NCBI RefSeq assembly: GCF_031845305.1
Contig: NZ_JAVREH010000005.1
Coordinates: 62,001 to 126,000, forward strand
Length of the DNA stretch: 64,000 nt
Direction of reading: 5' to 3'
Source: Jatrophihabitans_A lederbergiae
Lineage (GTDB): Bacteria; Actinomycetota; Actinomycetes; Mycobacteriales; Jatrophihabitantaceae
How positions within the stretch are numbered: position 1 is the stretch's first letter; each line of letters opens with the position of its first letter. Positions 55,886-64,000 of the stretch are shown one piece after another. The notes beneath the pieces are model-generated. The model saw nothing but the letters and a program-made list of their open reading frames with translations. It was not told where the DNA came from and made no database searches. Made by a program: the position numbers and the translations under genes.

Positions 55886-58396
55886 TTACTCGACCGTGCC
55901 CACCGTCTCGGTGGGCGGCGCGTCCGGAACAACCAGGTTGGCCTTGAGCTCACCCCGGAAGGTGAACTGCTCCTTGCCATCCTCGCCGATGTTGGTGTCT
56001 ACCACCACGATCTGGCCGGCACCGAGCTCACCGAACAGGATCTTCTCGGACAGGGCGTCCTCGATTTCGCGCTGAATGGTCCGGCGCAACGGCCGGGCAC
56101 CCAGTACGGGGTCGTAGCCACGCTTGGCCAGCAGCGCCTTGGCCGCGGACGTGAGCTCCATGCCCATGTCCTTGTTGCGCAGCTGCGTGTCCACCCGGGC
56201 CGCCATGAGGTCGACGATCTCGACGATCTCGGCCTCGGACAGCTGGTGGAACACCACGATGTCATCGATACGGTTCAGGAACTCAGGCCGGAAGTGCTGC
56301 TTGAGCTCGTCGTTGACCTTCTGCTTCATTCGGTCGTAGTTCGACACATTGTCGTTCGACCCGGCGAAGCCGAGGCCACCCACCGACTTGGATGCATCGC
56401 GGGTACCGAGGTTCGTGGTCAGGATCAGCACCGTGTTCTTGAAGTCCACGATCCGGCCCTGGCCGTCGGTCAACCGGCCGTCTTCAAGCACCTGCAGCAG
56501 CGTGTTGAACACATCCGGGTGGGCCTTCTCGACCTCGTCGAACAGCACGACCGAGAACGGCTTACGCCGAACCTTCTCGGTGAGCTGCCCACCCTCGTCG
56601 TAACCGACGTAGCCCGGAGGAGCACCGACCAGCCGCGAGACCGTGTACCGGTCGTGGAACTCCGACATGTCCAGCTGGATCAAGGAGTCGTCGTCACCGA
56701 ACAGGAACTCGGCGAGCGTCTTGGCGAGCTCGGTCTTACCGACACCGGAGGGGCCGGCGAAGATGAACGAGCCACCCGGGCGCTTCGGGTCCTTCAGGCC
56801 GGCCCGGGTACGCCGGATGGCCTGCGAGACGGCACGGATGGCGTCCTGCTGACCGATCACACGCCGGTGCAGCTCGTCTTCCATCCGCAGCAATCGCGCG
56901 GTCTCTTCTTCGGTCAGCTTGAACACCGGGATGCCGGTCCAGTTGGCCAGTACCTCGGCGATCTGCTCGTCGTCGACCTCAGCGACCACATCGAGGTCGC
57001 CGGCCTTCCACTCGCGCTCACGCTGAGCCTTGTCGTTGAGAAGGTTCTTCTCCTTGTCGCGCAAGGAGGCGGCCTTCTCGAAGTCCTGGGCGTCGATGGC
57101 CGATTCCTTGTCCCTGCGGACGTCGGCGATGCGGTCATCGAACTCGCGCAGGTCTGGCGGTGCGGTCATCCGGCGGATGCGCATCCGGGAACCGGCCTCG
57201 TCGATCAGGTCGATCGCCTTGTCCGGCAGGAAGCGGTCCGAGATGTAGCGGTCCGCGAGTCCGGCTGCCGCCACCAGGGCAGAGTCGGTGATCGAGACCC
57301 GGTGGTGCGCCTCGTAGCGGTCACGCAGACCCTTGAGGATCTCGATGGTGTGTGCCACCGAGGGTTCGGCCACCTGGACCGGCTGGAACCGGCGCTCCAG
57401 AGCGGCGTCCTTCTCGAAGTGCTTGCGGTACTCGTCCAACGTGGTGGCGCCGATGGTCTGCAGCTCGCCGCGGGCCAGCATGGGCTTGAGGATCGAGGCC
57501 GCGTCGATCGCGCCCTCGGCCGCACCGGCCCCGACGAGAGTGTGGATCTCGTCGATGAACATGATGATGTCGCCACGCGTGCGGATCTCTTTGAGGACCT
57601 TCTTGAGCCGCTCTTCGAAGTCACCGCGGTAGCGCGAGCCCGCGACCAGCGAACTCAGGTCGAGCGTGTAGAGCTGCTTGTCCTTGAGGGTCTCGGGAAC
57701 CTCGCTGCGCACGATGGCCTGCGCGAGGCCCTCGACGACGGCCGTCTTGCCGACGCCGGGCTCGCCGATCAGAACCGGGTTGTTCTTCGTGCGGCGGGAC
57801 AGCACCTGCATCAGGCGCTCGATCTCTTTCTCGCGCCCGATGACCGGGTCGAGCTTGCCCTCACGGGCAGCCTGGGTCAGGTTGCGACCGAACTGGTCCA
57901 GAACCAGGGACGTCGACGGGGTGCCCTCCTGGGCGGTGCCGCCGGTCGGCTCCTTGGACTGGTACCCGTTGAGCAGCTGGATGACCTGCTGGCGAACCCG
58001 GTTGAGGTCCGCGCCCAGCTTCACCAGCACCTGTGCGGCCACACCTTCACCCTCACGGATGAGGCCGAGCAGTATGTGCTCGGTACCGATGTAGTTGTGA
58101 CCCAGCTGAAGCGCCTCGCGCAGGGAGAGCTCGAGGACCTTCTTGGCCCGGGGTGTGAAAGGTATGTGGCCGGACGGGGCCTGCTGGCCCTGGCCGATGA
58201 TCTCTTCTACCTGCTGACGCACTGCCTCCAGCGAGATGCCGAGAGACTCCATGGCCTTGGCCGCGACGCCCTCGCCCTCGTGGATCAGGCCGAGCAGGAT
58301 GTGCTCGGTACCGATGTAGTTGTGGTTGAGCATCCGGGCCTCTTCTTGGGCCAGGACGACAACCCGACGCGCTCGGTCGGTAAATCGTTCAAACAT
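55886..58396 (-). CDS. clpC: ATP-dependent Clp protease ATPase subunit ClpC
   Basis: An 836-residue Hsp100/AAA+ unfoldase that feeds substrates to ClpP. Two N-terminal Clp repeats are visible (NYIGTEHILLGLIHEGEG and NYIGTEHILLGLIREGEG). AAA domain 1 has Walker A GEPGVGKTAVVEG. A UVR-containing middle domain follows, and AAA domain 2 has GPSGVGKTELAKT. The ClpP-docking loop GF region lies in GGLGFAGS. Ribosome site AAGGAG is ideal. It is usually essential in actinobacteria. Confidence 0.98.
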   Translation of the reverse strand: MFERFTDRARRVVVLAQEEARMLNHNYIGTEHILLGLIHEGEGVAAKAMESLGISLEAVRQQVEEIIGQGQQAPSGHIPFTPRAKKVLELSLREALQLGHNYIGTEHILLGLIREGEGVAAQVLVKLGADLNRVRQQVIQLLNGYQSKEPTGGTAQEGTPSTSLVLDQFGRNLTQAAREGKLDPVIGREKEIERLMQVLSRRTKNNPVLIGEPGVGKTAVVEGLAQAIVRSEVPETLKDKQLYTLDLSSLVAGSRYRGDFEERLKKVLKEIRTRGDIIMFIDEIHTLVGAGAAEGAIDAASILKPMLARGELQTIGATTLDEYRKHFEKDAALERRFQPVQVAEPSVAHTIEILKGLRDRYEAHHRVSITDSALVAAAGLADRYISDRFLPDKAIDLIDEAGSRMRIRRMTAPPDLREFDDRIADVRRDKESAIDAQDFEKAASLRDKEKNLLNDKAQREREWKAGDLDVVAEVDDEQIAEVLANWTGIPVFKLTEEETARLLRMEDELHRRVIGQQDAIRAVSQAIRRTRAGLKDPKRPGGSFIFAGPSGVGKTELAKTLAEFLFGDDDSLIQLDMSEFHDRYTVSRLVGAPPGYVGYDEGGQLTEKVRRKPFSVVLFDEVEKAHPDVFNTLLQVLEDGRLTDGQGRIVDFKNTVLILTTNLGTRDASKSVGGLGFAGSNDNVSNYDRMKQKVNDELKQHFRPEFLNRIDDIVVFHQLSEAEIVEIVDLMAARVDTQLRNKDMGMELTSAAKALLAKRGYDPVLGARPLRRTIQREIEDALSEKILFGELGAGQIVVVDTNIGEDGKEQFTFRGELKANLVVPDAPPTETVGTVE

Positions 58397-58810
58397 GCCG
58401 TTTCTCCTTACCGCTCGGCACAGTCACTGCCTGGACTCACCGTGCGAGGTTGACTCTAGTCTCTATAACGACGGGAGCCGGGCGTCGATGCCCACATCCG
58501 CTGACAGCGAACTGGCCCGGGATGAACAACGTCGACCCGCGTCGACGGGCTGAACGTAGGAAAGCTTCCGCCGACGCCCACTTCAACGGCGCTGCGGACG
58601 GGGTTATGCCCGGTTGCGCAGCCGTGCCCGCCGGCCCGCGATGGTCGTGCCGCTGTACCGGTCGACCGCGTCGTCACACCGCACCCCGGTTACACCGCGC
58701 CCCGGTTACACAGCACCCCGGTCGGAGAATGCACAAGGCCGCCAAGGCAAATGCCCCAGCGGCCGTGCCGTGCTCAGGTGTCCGATTGGCGTAACCTGCA
58801 CAACCAGAAG
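58397..58810. other. intergenic region between lsr2 and clpC
   Basis: About 410 bases without a convincing gene. It holds the clpC leader, with AAGGAG just before the start and an AT-richer TTATAGA about 65 bases upstream that could be a -10. Near 58670-58725 there are three imperfect copies of CACCCCGGTTACAC. The lsr2 gene ends at its right edge. Confidence 0.55.
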
Positions 58811-59158
58811 TCAATTGGCGGAATTGTACGCCTCAAGGATGCTGCCGGGGATCCGGCCACGCTCGGACACCTTGTGGCCGTTCTTGCGAGCCCATTCACG
58901 CACCGCCTGAGTCTGCTCGCGGTCGATTCGCGCGCCACCACCGCGGCCGGGCCGGCTGGTTGAGTTCGGGCGTGCGGCACCGCGCGAGGACCGGCGGGCG
59001 TGGCCGACAAAGGGAGCCAGCGCCTCGCGCAATTTACCAGCGTTCTCCGCTGAGAGATCGATCTCATATCCAGAACCGTCGAGGCCGAAGGCGACTGTTT
59101 CAGTGGCGGTGCCACCATCGAGGTCGTCAACGAGTAGAACCTGGATCTTCTGGGCCAT
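58811..59158 (-). CDS. lsr2: Lsr2 nucleoid-associated protein
   Basis: A 115-residue Lsr2, the actinobacterial H-NS-like xenogeneic silencer that coats AT-rich DNA. The N-terminal dimerisation domain begins MAQKIQVLLVDDLDGG. A Gly/Ser/Arg linker leads to the C-terminal DNA-binding domain IREWARKNGHKVSERGRIP, here VREWARKNGHKVSERGRIP, with the RGR minor-groove hook. Position between clpC and lysS is the mycobacterial order. Confidence 0.97.
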   Translation of the reverse strand: MAQKIQVLLVDDLDGGTATETVAFGLDGSGYEIDLSAENAGKLREALAPFVGHARRSSRGAARPNSTSRPGRGGGARIDREQTQAVREWARKNGHKVSERGRIPGSILEAYNSAN

Positions 59159-59262
59159 CGGGAATCCAATCTGAAGGGCGTTAAGGCGCTAAGTCAAGAA
59201 CCTTGGGCCTATTAAAGCATCCGGACCCCGACCGAGTACCACTGGAATCGCCGACACGTCCG

Positions 59263-60774
59263 CTAGAGAGGCTTGAGGAGCGGGAATAGGATGGTTTCGC
59301 GAATTCCCTTACCTGAGAAGAGGCCCAGCAACCGGTCCACCCCCAAGCCCATTCCTCCCGTCGGCGGCATGCCGAACTCGAGCGCCTGCAGGAAGTCCTC
59401 GTCCAGTTCCATCGCCTCGGGATCACCTGCCGCCGCCGCGAGCGACTGCTCCACGAGTAGCCGCCGCTGCTCCACCGGATCGGCCAATTCCGAGTAGCCC
59501 GGCGCGATCTCGACCCCGCCGATCACCAGGTCCCATGCTTCCGCCAGGCGCGAGTCCGTGCGGTGCGGCCGCGCGAGGGGACGAACCGACCTAGGGTAGT
59601 CGCAGACGAATGTGGGTTGAATGAGAGTGTGCTCCACCAGCTTCTCGTATAACTCCAGAACAATCTCCCCAACACCCCAGTCGTCCTTGAGTGTGACGTT
59701 CCGGGCAGCTGCCAGGGTGCGCAGGTGCGCCGGATCGTCATCCGGCGTCACCCGCTCGCCGAGAGCGTCCGAGACCAGATCGAACATCGACGCCCACTGC
59801 CACGAGCCTGCGAGATCAATTTCTACGCCGTCCGGCGTGCGAGGCGTGTCGACTCCGGCCGCCGCCGCCGCGTCCACAATGACCTGGCGCGTCCACGCGG
59901 CGACGGAGTGGTAATCGCCATACGCCTCGTACGCCTCAAGCATCGTAAATTCGGCCGAATGGGTGGAGTCGATTCCTTCATTGCGGAACGTCTTGCCCAT
60001 CTCATAGACCCGATCGACGCCCCCTACCACAACGCGCTTGAGATACAACTCGAGGGCGATTCGCAGCGACATCGGCTGGTCGAATGCATTGAGGTGGGTA
60101 GAAAAGGGCCGGGCCGCCGCACCGCCGTGGACCGACTGCAGAACCGGGGTCTCGACCTCGACGAATCCCAGCCCACTGAGCGTGCTACGGATCGAGGACA
60201 GCACGTGCGACCGCATGAGCACCATCCGCCGCGCCTCGGGACGGACGATCAGGTCCACATATCGCTGGCGTACCCGGCTCTCTTCGCTCATGGGCTTATG
60301 CGCGACCGGCAGGGGCCGCAGCGCCTTCGCTGTCATGCGCCAGGAATCCGCCAGTACGGATAACTCGCCTCGGCGCGACGAAATCACTTCGCCGGTGATG
60401 AAGACCTGGTCGCCCAGGTCGACGTCGGACTTCCACTGTGCCAACGCCTCCGCGCCGACCCGATCGGCCGACAGCATGGCCTGCAACTCGACGCCGTTCT
60501 CGCGAAGAGTGGCGAAGCACAGCTTGCCGGTATTGCGAACGAAGATCACCCGCCCGGTGATGCCGACCTGCCGGCCCGTCTCGGCGCCTGCGGGCAGGTC
60601 CAGGAACTCCTGCCGGATGTCCGCGAGGCTGTCGGTCCGAGCCACCGTGACCGGAAAGGGTGCCCGGTCCGGGTCGGCCATCAGCCGGTCGTACTTCGCC
60701 CTTCTGATCTGTACCTGCTCGGGTAGGTCGTCGGGGGTGTCATCGGGGGTGTCGTCGTCACTGATGTCGCTCAC
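59263..60774 (-). CDS. lysS: lysyl-tRNA synthetase, class II
   Basis: A 503-residue class II synthetase. The anticodon OB-fold domain (GITGRVIFVRNTGKLCFATL) precedes the class II core: motif 2 FRNEGIDSTHSAEFTMLEAYEAY, and motif 3 GMGLGVDRLLGLF near the end. An acidic, Asp-rich leader of about 20 residues (ISDDDTPDDTPDD) starts at a GTG. It charges tRNA-Lys. Confidence 0.97.
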   Translation of the reverse strand: MSDISDDDTPDDTPDDLPEQVQIRRAKYDRLMADPDRAPFPVTVARTDSLADIRQEFLDLPAGAETGRQVGITGRVIFVRNTGKLCFATLRENGVELQAMLSADRVGAEALAQWKSDVDLGDQVFITGEVISSRRGELSVLADSWRMTAKALRPLPVAHKPMSEESRVRQRYVDLIVRPEARRMVLMRSHVLSSIRSTLSGLGFVEVETPVLQSVHGGAAARPFSTHLNAFDQPMSLRIALELYLKRVVVGGVDRVYEMGKTFRNEGIDSTHSAEFTMLEAYEAYGDYHSVAAWTRQVIVDAAAAAGVDTPRTPDGVEIDLAGSWQWASMFDLVSDALGERVTPDDDPAHLRTLAAARNVTLKDDWGVGEIVLELYEKLVEHTLIQPTFVCDYPRSVRPLARPHRTDSRLAEAWDLVIGGVEIAPGYSELADPVEQRRLLVEQSLAAAAGDPEAMELDEDFLQALEFGMPPTGGMGLGVDRLLGLFSGKGIRETILFPLLKPL

Positions 60775-60810
60775 CCCACAACTTTATCGGCGAGCACTGA
60801 ACCGGCTCAC

Positions 60811-61089
60811 GTGGCCGCTGACGAAGTCATAGTGAAGCTGACGAATGTCATGGTGAGCTTGCCCGCGGGAACACTTCCGACGGCGGCGGGTGGGCGCTCA
60901 CCGCTGATCGGCCGGGAACGAGATGTCCTGGTCGCCTCGCAGCACGGCGCGACGGTGGCCGACATCGCTACCAAGCTGTTCCTCTCCGAAGGCACCGTCC
61001 GCAACTACCTGCCGGCGACCATTGCGAAGACCGGGGTCCGCAACCGGGTCGAGGCATACCAGGCCGCCGAGGAACGCGGCTGGCTGTGA
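60811..61089 (+). CDS. stand-alone LuxR-type HTH domain, possible remnant
   Basis: A 92-residue frame. About residues 32-92 match the LuxR/NarL output domain, with ERDVLVASQHGATVADIATKLFLSEGTVRNYLPATIAKTGVRNR, the ending of DesR-type response regulators. The receiver domain is absent, and the first ~30 residues look unrelated. It may be a truncated response regulator or a small stand-alone DNA-binding protein. It is divergent from lysS with only 36 bases between. Confidence 0.5.
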   Translation: MAADEVIVKLTNVMVSLPAGTLPTAAGGRSPLIGRERDVLVASQHGATVADIATKLFLSEGTVRNYLPATIAKTGVRNRVEAYQAAEERGWL

Positions 61090-61159
61090 AGCGGTGCTCA
61101 GCTGGTCAGGGTGCTCAGCGGCTCGCTCGGTCGACCGGCGGCTCGCTAGGGTCGGCGCC

Positions 61160-61963
61160 ATGAGCGCCTCCGATGCCGAGAACCTGCCCGGCTCCAGCTA
61201 CGCCCGGTCCTTCGGATCCGAGGCAGCACGCTACGCCGCAGCGCGGCCCGGTTACGCCGACGCCGCCATCGATCACGCGCTGCGGGGCATCCGAACAGCC
61301 GGTGCCTCCCTGGTGGGTACCTCTTCGGGCGATCAAGCCTCGCGAATTCTCGACCTCGGCGCAGGCACCGGAAAGCTCACGGCGTCCCTGATCGGCCGGG
61401 CGGACGAGATCGTCGCGGTCGAGCCGGACGCGGAGATGCTGGCCGAACTCAGGCACCTGGTCCCACAGGCCACCGCTCTGAAAGGCTCGGCGGAGCGGAT
61501 TCCGTTGCCCGACCAGTCCGTCGACGCCATTCTGGTGGGGCAGGCGTTCCACTGGTTCGACCGCCCGCAGGCCGACCGCGAGTTCGCCCGGGTGCTGCGT
61601 CCGGGCGGGATCGTCGGCCTGATCTGGAACTTCCCCGACCAGTCGGTGGAGTGGATTCCGAAGCTGTACCTGGCCACCAAGCGGGAGCCGCTGCCATGGT
61701 CAGCGGTCTTCGAAGAGCTGGATCAATCGCTGTTCACCGCTGCCGAGGAGACCTGGTTCGACACCGCCCACCAGCTGGACGGCCCCGCTGCACTGTCGGA
61801 CCTGGTGCACACCTGGAGCTGGGTGATCACGATGCCGGCGGGCGAGCGTGCCGCGATCAAGGAGCGGTTACGGGTGCTGGTCGCGCGGTACGCCGAGCTG
61901 CAGGGGCCGACCGTCCTGATGCCGCAGCGGACGAAGGTGGTGTGTCAGGTGTTGCGCTCGTAG
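61160..61963 (+). CDS. class I SAM-dependent methyltransferase
   Basis: A 267-residue Rossmann-fold methyltransferase of the Methyltransf_11 type. Motif I is ILDLGAGTGKLTASL, followed by IVAVEPDAEML and the LVGQAFHWFD block typical of the group. YARSFGSEAARYAAARPGY is the usual N-terminus. The substrate is unknown; a small molecule is likely. It converges on coaX with a 19-base overlap. Confidence 0.88.
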   Translation: MSASDAENLPGSSYARSFGSEAARYAAARPGYADAAIDHALRGIRTAGASLVGTSSGDQASRILDLGAGTGKLTASLIGRADEIVAVEPDAEMLAELRHLVPQATALKGSAERIPLPDQSVDAILVGQAFHWFDRPQADREFARVLRPGGIVGLIWNFPDQSVEWIPKLYLATKREPLPWSAVFEELDQSLFTAAEETWFDTAHQLDGPAALSDLVHTWSWVITMPAGERAAIKERLRVLVARYAELQGPTVLMPQRTKVVCQVLRS

Positions 61964-62709
61964 ATCAACCGGAGCCCGACCAGCGTCAGGTCCGGCTCGC
62001 GCCGGCTGACCGTTTCGGCATGCTCCACCACCAGCGGCGCCAGGCCGCCGGTGGCGATGACCTCGACGGACTCGGGCGCCGACGGCACCAGGGTCGCGGC
62101 GATCCTGCGGACCAGGCCGTCGACCTGACCGGCGAAGCCGTAGATGATGCCTGACTGCAGCGCCTCGACGGTGTTCTTACCGATCGGCGAGCGCGGCGCG
62201 ACCAGCTCGACCTTGCGCAACTGGGCGGCCCGGGTGGCGAGCGCGTCCAGTGAGATTTCGATGCCCGGCGCCAGCGCTCCGCCGAGGAACTCGCCCCGGC
62301 CGCTGACCACGTCGAAGTTCGTCGAGGTGCCGAAGTCGACCACGATCGCCGGGCCGTTCACCAGGTGGAAGGCGGCCAGGGTGTTTACGATGCGGTCCGC
62401 GCCGACCTCTTTGGGGTTGTCGAACTGCAGGGCGACCCCGGTCTTGATGCCGGGCTCCACCAGTACGGTCGGAACCTCGGGCCAGTACCGGCTCAGCATG
62501 GTGCGCAGCTCGCGCAGCGCGGCCGGCACCGTGGAGCAACCCACGATGCCGGTGACGGGCAGCTCGCGCAGCAGTCCGGTGAAGGTCAGCATCAGCTCGT
62601 CCGCGGTGTGGCGGGCATCGGTCTTCACCCGCCAGGAATGGACGATCTTGTCGCCGTCGAACGCGCCCAGGACGGTGTTGGTGTTGCCGATGTCGATGGC
62701 CAGCAGCAT
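61945..62709 (-). CDS. coaX: type III pantothenate kinase
   Basis: A 254-residue type III pantothenate kinase, first step of CoA synthesis, of the ASKHA fold. MLLAIDIGNTNTVLGAFDGD holds the phosphate loop. VGADRIVNTLAAF and VVDFGTSTNFDV with GGALAPGIEISLDAL are clear. It shares one base with the nadC stop (TGATG). In mycobacteria panC/panD lie between coaX and nadC; they are absent here. Confidence 0.95.
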   Translation of the reverse strand: MLLAIDIGNTNTVLGAFDGDKIVHSWRVKTDARHTADELMLTFTGLLRELPVTGIVGCSTVPAALRELRTMLSRYWPEVPTVLVEPGIKTGVALQFDNPKEVGADRIVNTLAAFHLVNGPAIVVDFGTSTNFDVVSGRGEFLGGALAPGIEISLDALATRAAQLRKVELVAPRSPIGKNTVEALQSGIIYGFAGQVDGLVRRIAATLVPSAPESVEVIATGGLAPLVVEHAETVSRREPDLTLVGLRLIYERNT

Positions 62710-63683
62710 CAGACGTCGTCCCCGCCGGTCAGGTCGGCACTCGGGTCGGTACTCGGATCAGCACTCGGGTCGGCACTCAGGTCCAAGCCGATGTCCAGTA
62801 CCGGCGCGGAGTGGGTGAGGGCACCGACGGCGAGGTAGTCCACGCCGGTCGCGGCGACATCGGCGGCCACGGCCAGGCTGAGGCCGCCGGAGGCTTCCAG
62901 CCGGACGTCGTCGCGTCCCTCGGCCAGCGCCACGCAGGTCCGCAGGTCCGCCAGCGACATGTTGTCGAGCAGGATCAGCTCCGCGCCGGCTTCCAGCGCC
63001 TCGGCGCACTGCTCGGGAGTGTCGACCTCGACCTCGACGGGCAGCTCCGGCGCCGCCGCCCGGACCAGCTCGTACGCCCGGCGCACCGAGCCCGCCGCGG
63101 CCACGTGGTTGTCCTTGATCAGCGCCGCGTCGGACAGCGACATCCGGTGATTCACTCCCCCGCCGCAGCGCACCGCGTACTTCTCCAGCGCGCGCAGGCC
63201 GGGCATCGTCTTGCGGGTGTCGCGGATCTGCGCCTTGGAGCCCCGCACCGTGTCGGCCCACACCCGGGTCAGGGTGGCGATTCCGGACAGGTGGGTGAGC
63301 AGGTTCAGCGCCGTGCGCTCGGCCGTCAGCAGATCCTGGACGGGGCCGGTGGCCGACAGCAGCGGCTGTCCGACGCTCACGATGTCGCCGTCGGAGGCCA
63401 GCAGCTCAACCTGGACCCGGCCCTGCCCCACCGTCGCGAATACGAAGGCCGCGACGGGCAGACCGGCGACCACCCCGGCCTCGCGCGGTACGGCGTCCGC
63501 CCGGCCCTGCTGGCCGGCCGTGATGGTGGCCATCGTGGTGATGTCGGGGCCGTCGGCGAGATCCTCGGCCAGCGCGCGCCCGACGACCTCGGCCACGGTG
63601 GCGGAGCTCAGCCCGGCCGCCGCAATGGCGGCGGTGATCGCGGGGTCGAGCCGCGCGTCGGGATCGTGGAAGGAGCTGGTCAT
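62709..63683 (-). CDS. nadC: nicotinate-nucleotide diphosphorylase (carboxylating)
   Basis: A 324-residue quinolinate phosphoribosyltransferase. DTRKTMPGLRALEKYAVRCGGGVNHR, LIKDNH, EVEVDTPEQ and the final DYLAVGALTHSAPVLDIGLDLS are intact. The C-terminus then carries an Asp-rich repeat tail (SADPSADPSTDPSADL) beyond the usual family end. It starts one base after the nadB stop (TAGATG) and overlaps coaX, forming a NAD-CoA operon. Confidence 0.95.
   Translation of the reverse strand: MTSSFHDPDARLDPAITAAIAAAGLSSATVAEVVGRALAEDLADGPDITTMATITAGQQGRADAVPREAGVVAGLPVAAFVFATVGQGRVQVELLASDGDIVSVGQPLLSATGPVQDLLTAERTALNLLTHLSGIATLTRVWADTVRGSKAQIRDTRKTMPGLRALEKYAVRCGGGVNHRMSLSDAALIKDNHVAAAGSVRRAYELVRAAAPELPVEVEVDTPEQCAEALEAGAELILLDNMSLADLRTCVALAEGRDDVRLEASGGLSLAVAADVAATGVDYLAVGALTHSAPVLDIGLDLSADPSADPSTDPSADLTGGDDV
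62734..62781 (-). repeat. four 12-bp tandem units at the nadC 3' end
   Basis: Units at 62734, 62746, 62758 and 62770, each close to TCGGCACTCGGG on the plus strand, coding for four S-A/T-D-P tetrapeptides in the C-terminal tail of NadC. Confidence 0.85.
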
Positions 63684-64000
63684 CTACTCGGCCTTCGCTG
63701 ACGTCGGATGGCGGGCTGAAGTTGTCTGATTCAGCGCTGTCCGATTCGGCGCTGTCTGATTCGGTGCTGTCCGATTCGGCGCTGTCTGATCGGGCTGTGC
63801 GATCGGGCTGTAGTCAGCCACCATGCTGCCGTCGGGTCCGAGCCGCACGTCGAGGTGGCCGCGCCAGTTCTCGTCGTCCCGGTCGGGATGGTCCTCACGC
63901 CAGTGCGCGCCGCGGGTCTCGGTACGCCGTGCCGCGGCGGTGACCAGCGCGCTGGCGACGGTGAGCAGGTTCGTCGCCTCCCACGACTCGGTGCCGGGGT
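63684..64000 (-). CDS. nadB: L-aspartate oxidase, C-terminal part (runs off the window)
   Basis: Only the last ~105 codons lie in the window. They show the C-terminal helical domain of L-aspartate oxidase (SWEATNLLTVASALVTAAA, RRTETRGAHWREDHPD and WRGHLDVRL), which makes iminoaspartate for NAD synthesis. The stop TAG directly abuts the nadC ATG. The last ~30 residues are a Gln/Arg-Thr-Ala-Pro-Asn repeat tail not expected in this family. The gene continues beyond position 64000. Confidence 0.92.
   Translation of the reverse strand, partial: PGTESWEATNLLTVASALVTAAARRTETRGAHWREDHPDRDDENWRGHLDVRLGPDGSMVADYSPIAQPDQTAPNRTAPNQTAPNRTALNQTTSARHPTSAKAE
63725..63784 (-). repeat. four 15-bp tandem units at the nadB 3' end
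   Basis: Units at 63725, 63740, 63755 and 63770 alternate TCTGATTCGGCGCTG and TCCGATTCGGCGCTG with single-base changes. They code for the pentapeptide (Q/R)-T-A-P/L-N, so the array is effectively a 30-bp dimer repeat. Confidence 0.85.

Noticed and set aside
55871..58453. An 860-codon open frame antisense to clpC
   Set aside because: It mirrors the clpC gene in a frame kept open by high GC in third positions; its composition (Gly/Asp/Arg/Leu/Val-rich, no motifs) is typical of shadows, and clpC is certain.

Overview
The window is chromosomal DNA of a high-GC actinomycete. The right part (about 45.3-64 kb) has the gene order familiar from mycobacteria and related actinobacteria: rlmB, cysS, ispF, ispD, carD, an LpqE-like lipoprotein, radA, disA, mutY, clpC, lsr2, lysS, coaX, nadC, nadB. 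Lsr2, CarD, DisA, F420-type flavin proteins and an LAxTG sortase signal all fit an actinomycete. The proteins look like those of the Frankiales/Jatrophihabitans neighbourhood, but that placement is a guess from memory, not a search.

Layout. 0-5.3 kb: secreted repeat protein, DUF4232 lipoprotein, MFS transporter, Nudix hydrolase. 5.3-6.3 kb: Hsp20 gene with a clear promoter and a small acidic/Pro-rich protein gene. 6.2-9.5 kb: a tight operon of a 72-aa Gly-Ala-Asp repeat peptide, a JmjC-type oxygenase (GTGA overlap), a sucrase/ferredoxin-like protein and a kinase-like protein, closed by a terminator. 9.6-23 kb: accessory oxidoreductases, an ice-binding-like wall protein, a cytidine-deaminase-like gene beside a permease remnant, an ArsR/MFS pair with a palindromic operator, a TetR/F420-enzyme pair with twin operators, PPK2 and an acetate transporter.

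24.5-37.2 kb holds the most unusual block: eleven co-directional genes, most with 4-8 nt overlaps. It joins a full PaaABCDE-type CoA-thioester epoxidase to two acyl-CoA/AMP ligases (one 2-aminobenzoate-CoA-ligase-like), a hotdog thioesterase, a berberine-bridge-like flavoenzyme, a fused anthranilate synthase and a class II DAHP synthase. No ring-hydrolysis or beta-oxidation paa genes are present. This suggests a biosynthetic route: chorismate to anthranilate to anthraniloyl-CoA, ring epoxidation, CoA release and flavin oxidation. A frameshifted MocR regulator lies convergent at its end.

37-45 kb: epimerase, frameshifted MFS gene, tRNA-Thr(TGT), acyltransferase, LacI regulator, decayed GNAT gene, OsmC, GH25 lysozyme and a sugar-ABC ATPase.

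Two themes recur. Short in-frame tandem repeats (6, 12, 15 or 24 bp) sit inside or at the ends of at least six genes, including nadB and nadC. Four convergent gene pairs overlap at their 3' ends by 19-23 nt. Several genes are decayed: the MocR and MFS frameshifts, the GNAT deletion and the APC permease remnant.
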